Source of the DNA: Uranotaenia lowii
Lineage: Eukaryota; Arthropoda; Insecta; Diptera; Culicidae
Direction: 5' to 3'
Assembly: GCF_029784155.1 (NCBI RefSeq)
Contig: NC_073692.1
Span: 236,672,503-236,736,502 of the forward strand
Length of the DNA stretch: 64,000 nt
Shown: one piece after another, positions 55,946 to 64,000 of the stretch
Position numbering within the stretch: position 1 is the first letter of the stretch
Layout: every line of letters begins with the position of its first letter
The notes under the pieces: generated by a model
Databases searched by the model: none
What the model was told of the DNA's origin: nothing
The model's input: the letters and a program-made list of their open reading frames with translations, nothing else
Position numbers and translations under genes: made by a program

Positions 55946-56024
55946 AAAAAAGGTAAATTTAATTCCTTTTTCCGTTAGTAAAAACGTTAAGTGTCGTGTC
56001 CTGTAATGCGTCGTGTGTTATTTG

Positions 56025-57949
56025 CAATTTGTAAAACACTTATAGTGTTACGTTTCTAAGGCAATATTCAGCTAAACACATCAACTTTCCGTTATTCAAA
56101 GTCTAAAAAAATCCGATACATGCTTCGGGAAAGCATCTGTAGATAAGCTTTGAAATGTTTTTTGTGAAGTATGCGCTTATGCTATTAACTAGAACCGGTA
56201 TAAAATTGCCAATTTATAAAATCCAGTGCAAAGAAAAAGAAATAGAAATTGCAATTATACAAAAAGTTTAAAAAAAACAGCTACGTTTGAAATTCGTCAA
56301 AACTCTGTGTTTTGTATTATGAGAATCTAAAGATGCCTAAATGTGTCAAATAACTTCAAATAACTACACTTTCCAAAATTTATCTACTGTGCCTAAAAAA
56401 TTTTCACGGTTCATTGATTGAGAAGTACGGGTTTTACACCACTTTTTTACATTTTTGGTGGTCGTGATCTTGAAAAAAATAATTCAAGAAATATAACTTC
56501 TGCTTACTTGGACACTAAGTGAAATTTTCGAGCATTTTGTAGCTGATCTAAGAGTTTTTTTCTGAAGCATGTATAGGATTTTTTTTCCTTTAACTTCAAA
56601 CAACGGAAAAATGAATTATTGTAGCTGAGTATAATATAAATTCTATACAAATCGAGAAGAAAGAGAGATACAGCGGTTTTAGTTAGGAGTGTCAAATTGA
56701 CACTCCAGGGACTGTAACGGGTAAAAGTTTCTGGTACGGATGAGGGTCAAAGTTGAAACACAGATTTCAGATGAGTTTTGAAAAGTTGCTGTTTTTCTCA
56801 TTTTACTTAATCTGCATTTTCATAGACTATTTTAAAACCTAAATTAAAATTGTATCATTGAGTATATTATTGGATAGTTTTCGCAATAAAATTATGTTCT
56901 CAGTAAATGCTATTTCACACCTGTTCTAATGAAATAATTGCATCAACACTTAAATGCTTAACAATTTCATCAGTCAGTCAGCACAAATAACTGCCTGTTA
57001 GTTTTAAAGTGGGCGTGTAAAACACCTGGTATCACAACATAAATCAAAATCTGAAAGAAAATTCTCAAACTTTCAGCATATTTGAAAATTTACGTTATTA
57101 TATTTAATTTATATTTAATAGGTTATATGTATATTCCTTTATGGCACTCTCAAAGATGATAACATATATTTTTTATCTAACGTTACAAAAATTAATGGGA
57201 CCGCGATGTGTCTTATAATAAATCATGACCAGTACCTTCTTGGTTTGCAATAAGTGACATTCATTCTTTAAAAAAAATAAAACGAAATCCCATATTTAGG
57301 AAAGATAGCATAAAATAAACTACTAATTCAATTGAATAGCAAATCCCAACCGTACCCCATCTTACTCAACTAGGTGGTCGGTCAGAGAAATTCCGATTCC
57401 AATATGTGTCGTCTCCGGTTCAGAGTTCAAAATCCGCAGATAGATGCCATACCTGGAACGAAAGAAAGAAAGCAGAACAAGAGAATTCAATTAGTATCTA
57501 GGTTAAACTGTGGGGGGACAAATTTGAATATTCTTCTCTCTTATGTGAAGCTCAAAGCACTGCGGTGATGAACATATGTTTCTAGTTTTTGCCATCCCCT
57601 TGAAAGATACACTCGATAAAAAGACAAAAGCTTATCACTTGAATTCTGCTCAACCCTCGCCCGCCACCCGGTGACAAATAGAAGCAGATGCAAGATGGAA
57701 ACTGGAAGAGAAAAAACCAAGGAGAGGCCACCTCTAACAAGACAGAAAAAACTGATCCCAACCGATAGAGAGGTTCAATTCATGAAAATAAGCACTCGGT
57801 CTAAATTGATTCAATGGAACCAACTTGCGATTGAGGTCGGTGTTGGTTATAGTGCGAGGAAAAAAGAAGATAATATTCCTTTTTGAATGCACTGACCTTC
57901 AACAGAAACTTTTGCCTGAAAAGTTATCGAAAACTAAAAAAAATTCACT
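56025..57949. other. Unassigned AT-rich DNA
   Basis: No gene is supported. Frames of 60-70 codons around 57374-57886 have no motif. The part near 57340-57480 is a little GC-richer and resembles single-copy sequence. Confidence 0.5.
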
Positions 57950-58134
57950 ATCGATTATATTCGTTTTAACATCTTTATGTCATCCGTGCTTATATCAACG
58001 ATGCAGTTGGCGAAAAGTCTTTAAAAAAAACTTATCCGGTACAACTGTGATCGTTGTTTACTCTTGGGCTCGAACTCACGGCCATCGGCTCAGGTAGCAA
58101 CTGACTTGCCAACTGAGCTATATCACAAGCCCCC
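57950..58134 (-). repeat. tRNA-derived SINE
   Basis: The - strand begins gggggcttgtgatatagctc (leader plus box A, tagctcagttgg) at 58134. It continues gagccgatggccgtgagttc with box B gagttcgagcc, then taaac, and a roughly 110-bp body ending gacataaagatgttaaaac...tataatcgatag near 57950. Box A and box B are both well preserved and correctly spaced for a tRNA-like Pol III promoter. Diverged copies are at 37001-37160 and 46025-46095, all on the - strand. Confidence 0.85.
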
Positions 58135-60544
58135 TTACACTTAAAAAAAAAAATTACAATTCAAAATAAAAAGAATACGAAATTTTTTCGCTATTGTTCC
58201 GTCGAATTGTTTTTTTTTTCGAAATGTTCCACGTTTCGAAATTTTTTGGAGGTATTTTTCAAGGGTATTGTCTGACGGTTGTTATTATAAAATTTCGTTG
58301 TATGAAACGAGAAAAAAAATATCGTGCGTGGCACATTAGCATAGCTTTTTGACATAGTTATTTTGAAGTTTTTCTGTCGATGAACAATTCAAACGTTGTA
58401 AAAGCTAATCGGAACTAGCCGAAGGTCTTTCCGGTGAATCATCATGATAAAATGTTAACGATGCGTAAATCAAAGAAAGTAACAGAAATGACCGAATTAC
58501 ACGCATAAGTTGCCTCCCCCATTCAGGTGTGGTGTATTAATGATAATGATGATGATTAATCTAACCTACTCGCAACGGTTTCTAAAAATAAATCCGTTCC
58601 CAGCCAAAGATTATAGCCTTAATCGCGAGGTAATTAGAGTGGTAACGGTCAATTACATTTGCATACACGCTTTCCAACAACAGTTGCAACTCGGCAACAA
58701 ACGACGACGCCGATATGCAGTGATCTCTTCAATAGTTAGGTTTAACAAACGCCGCGATCACCAAGCAAGAGAGGTGCCGCCGCTGCAGAGTCCCTAACTA
58801 CAAATTATAGAGTCATTCGAATTCACATTTGTTCGTTCAGGTTTGCTACAATTCATATCGATCGGAATTCACACCGGGGCGGCTTAACCGATAAGCAACG
58901 CCACAACAAGATTGTTTGGGTTTAGGAAGGGGCTCATTGAAACCTTTTTGCCGTTTGTCCATAGTCGATGAGTGCGCTTTTCGATTCTCAGTCATGCGGC
59001 TAAATTGTTTGTTGGATCCGCTGATTTTTCACGAAGCGATCGACGGTTTTTTTTGTATACCTTCCTCAAAACAGTGTAAATCGGAATTGAATCCGAGCAG
59101 AATGTGCTCACATACAAACACGCCCTGAGTAAAAGATGCATTATACTCTGAATGAAAGGGCACAAACGCATGCATTTGAATGAGTGAGTTTACCAAACAT
59201 TATTGGATTATGTTTCTTTTAGCGGCTTAGCAATTGAAAAGAGGGGAGGCGTTTTATCGAAAATTATGCTCGAAGCCGATCGTTATTTGCGTAGGTGTGT
59301 ATCGAAACTGTGCTAATCACAGAGCTGGTCCTAGGTTCAAACATGTCGATATCAGCTTGGATCAGATTGGATTTTAAATTGAGATGTTCACTTTTTTTGT
59401 GCCTAAGCGCCTTCTTCGGAAGTAGGCTTATCGTGATGTTATACCTCCGTTGGATAAGATAGGATTATCCGATTTCTCTAATCAGTTGCCTTCATTAAAG
59501 TTGTAACAGTTCCCATTATGTGAATCACCTTTGTGTAGATAGAAAGCAAGTTTTTTTTCTCTTTTTTTCATGGAAAAGAAGAGCCATATTAAGTCTTCGA
59601 GGGGCGAGAAAAAAGTTTTCTGTAAAACCCTCATTTATTTTGCATTTAATTAAAAACGTCGATGGATATCCATCATCTGAACCAGTTATGAATGTTTTAG
59701 ATTAATTTAAAGAGTCCCTGAGTACAAAATTATATATTTTTGTCTAATATAGTAAACTCAAACGGAAGTTCTGTCATATGATTTATGAGCAAATTTTTAC
59801 AACTCCAATTTCACCAGTGCTGGTTTTTTCACGTAAAGTAATCTTTTTATGCCAATTTTTCCAGCATGAGAAGATTATAACTTTGGTGTTAGATTCAAAA
59901 TGGGTTCATTTAAAAAAAAAATTTGGAATATAGCGGAAATCCGGGAATCAGGTGAAAAAACTTATACTTGTGGCAACAATTCACAATGCCTATACTTATG
60001 CTTATGATACATACACAGTCAAATCTTGTCAACATCCGGTGAGAAGGCTCCTGAGAATTTTCAGGTAAAAACTCCCGGATTGCAACAACAGTTCAGTTCA
60101 GAATAAATGATGAAAAAGAATAATGAAACGAACTCGCCGATTGTTGAAGTAGCAAGTGTGTTTCCTCTTGTAGCGAATCATCCAACGATGTCACCTGCTT
60201 GACGAAATCGATGGAGAATCGGGTCGGGCACAAACAATGTAACATGCAATTATTGATCACTTTGCATTATCAACTTATTCAAGAAAAAACCACTACTTTA
60301 CAATAATAAACTCCTTAAACTTCAAAAATATAATTTTCACTGCGATGGAGCGAACGAAAACACGTGCGATCCCAGTAAACCATCGCCTACTTTTCCTTGT
60401 GGCAACAATTCACGCTAAGGTTCAAAATTCAAGAATACCAATACCAATTTAAAATTCATCCTAAGAATTTGAAAAATATTGCTTTTGCTGAAAATTTCTG
60501 TTATTACCTTCAGATTGTGTCACACAACTTCTTAACTGTTTACA
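58135..60544. other. Unassigned DNA with a homeodomain/POU-like site cluster near 58630-58670
   Basis: No gene is supported. The GC-richer 58500-59130 part contains taattagag, caatta and the octamer-type atttgcat within about 40 bp (58631-58665), a cluster seen in insect enhancers. It also opens a 95-codon frame (58510-58797) with no motif. It could be host regulatory sequence. The rest is AT-rich. Confidence 0.25.
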
Positions 60545-61450
60545 AAAGGATCAGGATTAGGTTCCGGAGCCATATTCTGAAACTGATACTGATTCTGTTT
60601 CAGAACCTGATCCCGATTTTTGGTCTAACCAAGATTTTCAACCTAATCAGAAACTAAAGAAAGTCCCTGATCATAAACCTGATCCAGATTCCGATTCTTA
60701 TGCTTATTCTGATCTCGTTCTGTTTTATTCGTACTATTTCCAGATCCACGATTCTCTGATCCTGATTCAAGATCCTTTCTCGGGTTTTCATTCTGGACTC
60801 TGTTACAAATCCTGATTCTGATTCTTGATCCTGAACCCTGGTCCTACAAATGGATTGTGATTTAAATCCTGATCCTAGATCATGGGCCGTGGATTCTGAT
60901 CCTGATATTTAATGAACTCTAATGGTATTCCTAATCCTGGATCAGAATTACGGAACACGGTCTCAGATTCTGATGTGAGATTACGATTCTGGATTCTCAT
61001 TTTCATCTTGATCCCGGAACTTTACCTAACCTGATCGTAATCCAAGATCTAGGTTTGAATTATGGCTTCAGTTCCTGGCGCCTGAATCTTGATCCCGCAT
61101 TCAGATAGCGGTACCTGATCTAAGATTTGGATCCTGCACAATGATCTCGGATCATTAATCTGATTCTGGATTTTGCTTGAACCTCAATCCTCATCATGAT
61201 TTTGAACCGTCATTCCAATTTATATCCTGGACCCTGTTCTAGATTTCGATCCTGAGCCTGTATTTAATTCCTGGTGTTAATCTTGGACCCTGATTCTGTA
61301 GTCAATTCGGTCCCTGATTCTGAATCTGACCTGATCCTGGATCCTGATCTCGGTTCTTTATTTCGGATCTTATCGACTTCTGATCATGACTCTGAAACTT
61401 GATGCCGGATTCAGATATTGGGTGTTGATCAGAGATGCTTATCTCGTATT
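60545..61450 (+). repeat. Degenerate hexamer satellite (GATCCT/GATTCT)
   Basis: For about 900 bp the sequence is dominated by six-base units such as tgatcc, tgattc, ggatcc and gaatct (for example gatcctgattctgatctcgg), with period 6 drifting and interrupted. It ends near 61450 beside the mariner remnant. No coding potential. Its extent and decay suggest an old slippage-expanded microsatellite. Confidence 0.85.
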
Positions 61451-61502
61451 CTCATTATAGTTTCAAATTATGAGCTTGAACATGGACAATGATTCCTATA
61501 CT

Positions 61503-61930
61503 ACAGTCAAACTTCGTCAGCCTCGTCGTGTACAGCCTCCGGGATCGCGCTTTGGCCATCGTATTTTGTTTATAATCGCGATTTGGAGTCACTACCTTCT
61601 TGGATGTCGATAGTCCGGCTCGTTTTTTGGCTCTATGCACGGTTGTAGACGATACACCCAGCTTATTTGCGGCATCTCGGAGAGAGAGGTTAGGGTTTCG
61701 CTTGAAACTACCGACAACTCTCTTTGTCGTCTCAGCGGCTTCCGGGTTTCGATTTTCCCCCGATCCAGACTTCCTGGCTGTCGACAAACGTTCCCCAAAC
61801 ACATTAATTACATTTGTAACGGTTGATTTGGCAACTTTTAGCGATTTTGCCAGCTTTGCGTGCGAGTAGCTCGGATTTTCGCGATGCGCTGAATGCGTTT
61901 GATACGCTGCTCTTCTTCCTTGGACGGCAT
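61503..61930 (-). pseudogene. DD37E mariner transposase N-terminal remnant (second family), copy 2
   Basis: On the - strand translation starts at 61930 (MPSKEEEQRIKRIQRI), shifts frame by one base near 61882, and continues ENPSYSHAKLAKSLKVAKST (first helix-turn-helix), ERLSTARKSGSG, SLRDAANKLGVSSTTVHRAK (second helix-turn-helix), and RSRRLYTTRLTKFDC. It stops there, just before the catalytic MDDE block. The shared part is very close to the copy at 31505-32405, which lacks this N-terminus. The truncation edge adjoins the hexamer satellite. The DNA-binding half alone cannot transpose. Confidence 0.88.
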
Positions 61931-63261
61931 TTTGACAACTGAAGAGTGCATTCCAAAATGATCGAAGTAGTCATCGACTGGAGAATGACGTCTTTTTTTC
62001 ACGCTCTTAATTTAGTTAAATTCCAATTGAAATTTTTAATATAAAAATGTCAAAATCCAGAGTAATCCTATTCAGGTCGGTGTAGAAGACATTAAATGGA
62101 ACAAGCAATTTCTGTCCAAGAGTTGTTCCGAGTCATCCGGCACGGACTTCCGCTCCAAGAGTGTACGTCGGTCGTCAAGCGGAAGATCATCGAGTGTGCG
62201 AGAATCGAACAGTGGAGATTAGGAAGCTCCCTTTCAGCAGATTGTAGTACACCGGTACAAGGGAGCTAGCTACAGCATAGGTCAAATAGACGATGGGTAC
62301 CCGAAGGATTATTCGAGCTTCAAGCAAAATCCATTTGATAGTCTTAAAGCTAAGTATTCCCTTTAACTTTAACTTCTGCTTCTTTTCAGATCGACAACGA
62401 GTTCTTTTGGTGTTTTTATTTTTGGTTCTAGATCAATGAAGTGAATTAGTTCATTGATTTAGATTTTGCAGAACTGGAGCGATAGAGATTTTTTGAATTT
62501 ATGTTTCGTTATGAACTTCCATTAAAATTTGTGTGCATATTCTAAGACACTTCAAAGATTTTTTTAAGTTGGAAGAATGAAAAGCTTCTAGAACAGACAG
62601 ACATTAGAGAGAAGTTGAAAAATTCATCAAATAAATAAATTTGTTTGATTTTAAGCTTAAAATAAATTTCAAACTTTTTTATTTTTATTTTATTTTATCT
62701 TATCTATATTTTGTTAACTTTTGTTCAATTATTAACAAATAAGGAAGAGTTTGTTTTAAACCAAAACTAGTGCAAACAAATATGAAACTTTCTCTAATTT
62801 CAACTTTTTATGTGATATTATAAACTCAATTAGATTTTCATCGAGAAAATGGTCTTTGGGGTAGTCGAAGTGTTAAAATAATGGTTATAATTTCACTAAA
62901 TTTCACTTCATTTCTATCAAAACGTTTCAAATATTTAAAAAAATAACTTTCCATTTTTTTAATTTTATTTCTCTTAATTGTATTTTGAGAAAATATTAAT
63001 ATAACAGGAAAATTCAGTAATAACCAATATAATTTTGTTCAAGGTATCATTTGATTGAAGAAATGATCAAAACTCAAATGGAATTTATGGATTTTTTGGA
63101 AGCGAATCAGTTCAAAGATTGAAAATTTGAAGCCATTTAGGGAGAAAAAGAAGTACCCTTTCATTGAAGACGTTCTAGTATCCTTTTAAAATGGTACGAG
63201 GTAAGATGTTAAAAATGTGCGACTTTTCTTATACTATACTCCTACAATCAAAATAGCTTAA
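61931..63261. other. Unassigned DNA, including probable 5' end of the mariner remnant
   Basis: The first 100 bp (to about 62040) is likely the untranslated leader of the transposon on the - strand, but its terminal repeat is not evident. The remaining 1.2 kb is AT-rich with no supported gene. The patch 62090-62290 is GC-richer without a motif. Confidence 0.45.
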
Positions 63262-63627
63262 CTCTATTAAAGGGGATTAGTGGGGGGTTGGACAGGGCAT
63301 CAAACGAGCGGAAAACTGATATACAATGGATTGTGGGTTCAAGCCAGCCGGAGTATCTCGGCAAATTTCGAATCTTGATTAGGCTACTTAAGCTCCTTTT
63401 CAGGATTCTTTCTTTGTTTCGAACAGTTTTCAGGGAGTGAGATGAGTCAAACCTGTCCCAAACCAGTGGTAACGGACCCCTTGGTCGTGCTGCAATGATT
63501 GTTGATGAGTTAAGCATGAACAGTATTTGAAAGCGCGATCGAGACTTCCCGTACTGCCTCGGGTCGAAAGACCTATCAGCCACTAGCACTGGTGGGTTCA
63601 ACTACATACATACATACATACATACAT
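63262..63627 (+). repeat. SINE with box-B-like head and (ACAT)n tail
   Basis: The head contains ggattagtggggggttgg (box-A-like, weak) and ttgtgggttcaagccagccg (box B ggttcaagcc near 63337). A 230-bp GC-richer body follows, and then the tandem tail actacatacatacatacata (63601-63626). A tail of short tandem repeats suggests mobilisation by a LINE that recognises such ends, as RTE-like elements do. A minus-strand open frame of 117 codons across it is incidental. Confidence 0.7.
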
Positions 63628-64000
63628 GAAGAGTGAATTCCAAAATCAAAATAGGAGCAACATTCTACACACACACACCTTCAAAATAAGGGGTGTTCAG
63701 GTTTTTGAATGCAAAATTAAAAGAAATAAGCTCTAGATCTTATGAGAATGTTACTTGGTTTGTTCAAACCAATCTTTAAAAATCAATCTTTCGCTTTTTA
63801 ATTTAGCAATTGGAGACTGACAAAAATTTTGGCTAAGAAGTTCTTTAAACGATTCTACATAAATGCATTGAAGACAATAAAGTGGCATGAGCGACAAAAA
63901 AAAGTTACTATGTGCTTAAACAAAAAAATCTTTAGCTTTAGAAAAAAATGATGAACGATCCATTAGCAATTGTTCAAGTTAGAGTCGAAGCAGTAATTTT
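63628..64000. other. Unassigned AT-rich DNA
   Basis: No feature is recognised to the window end, apart from a short (AC)n patch near 63668-63680. Confidence 0.5.

Larger units (their letters stand above)
55362..56024 (+). mobile_element. Penelope-like element fragment bounded by a perfect 61-bp inverted repeat
   Basis: Bases 55362-55422 and 55964-56024 are exact reverse complements over 61 bp (core gacgcattacaggacacgac). Between them lie the linker and GIY-YIG endonuclease of a Penelope-like retroelement and a short 3' region. Penelope copies are typically 5'-truncated and often carry partial terminal repeats in direct or inverted orientation, which matches this layout. The reverse transcriptase is absent. 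The identical arms suggest recent formation. Confidence 0.88.

Noticed and set aside
58060..58134. Functional tRNA gene
   Set aside because: Boxes are good, but the acceptor stem does not close and diverged copies with the same non-tRNA body exist, so it is a SINE.
60545..61450. CRISPR-like or coding repeat array
   Set aside because: Units are 6 bp, degenerate, without spacers; the genome is eukaryotic.

Overview
This window is AT-rich, repeat-dense animal DNA, most likely from a dipteran and probably a mosquito. The clearest pointers are Tc1/mariner transposases with a DD37E catalytic triad (37 residues counted between the second Asp and the Glu, 32106-32222), a type known from mosquito genomes. 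RTE-like non-LTR retrotransposons, a Penelope-like fragment, tRNA-derived SINEs and many short inverted-repeat elements fit that picture. I see no convincing intact host protein-coding gene. The window is either intergenic or lies inside a large intron. Nearly everything identifiable is mobile-element sequence in various states of decay.

Layout. 1-6.4 kb: unassigned AT-rich DNA with a 193-bp pure purine tract (1770-1962) and a GC-richer block (3.3-4.3 kb) that could hold a non-coding or first exon. 6.49-8.57 kb: a large foldback element. 10.4-10.6 kb: small inverted-repeat element. 11.2-13.9 kb: a broken RTE-like retrotransposon with endonuclease and RT. 15.7-16.7 kb: two mariner copies joined head to tail-end at a shared TIR. 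16.7-18.0 kb: an array of a CCATGGGTGCACGGATTCA motif that changes orientation halfway, also holding a retrotransposon 3' scrap. 20.9-21.2 and 44.3-44.6 kb: two copies of a ~300-bp MITE with TAA target duplications. 22.2-23.4 kb: a full-length but broken mariner. 28.2-29.5 and 45.0-47.2 kb: two copies of a non-autonomous TA-flanked element whose terminal repeat is GGGTAAATGATCTTGAGC. 31.5-32.4 and 61.5-61.9 kb: two copies of a second DD37E mariner family. 37.0, 46.0, 58.0 and 63.3 kb: SINE copies. 50.2-52.4 kb: a 5'-truncated RTE-like element that keeps a 713-codon open frame. 53.6-55.0 kb: a terminal-inverted-repeat transposon that carries a piece of the host translation-factor gene eIF3m. 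55.4-56.0 kb: a Penelope-like GIY-YIG endonuclease fragment bounded by a perfect 61-bp inverted repeat, with a hammerhead-ribozyme-like fold. 60.5-61.4 kb: a degenerate GATCCTGATTCT-type hexamer satellite.

How the parts relate. The non-autonomous elements depend on enzymes encoded elsewhere: TA-flanked elements on Tc1/mariner-like transposases, TAA-flanked MITEs probably on PIF/Harbinger, SINEs on a LINE partner. None of the transposase copies in the window looks functional. The most unusual objects are the transposon with captured eIF3m sequence, the Penelope unit with its ribozyme-like fold, the orientation-switching motif array, a 44-bp-arm hairpin at 52.9 kb, and an exact CTCF-type consensus at 53.4 kb. 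All family names rest on motifs read by eye; no database search was possible.
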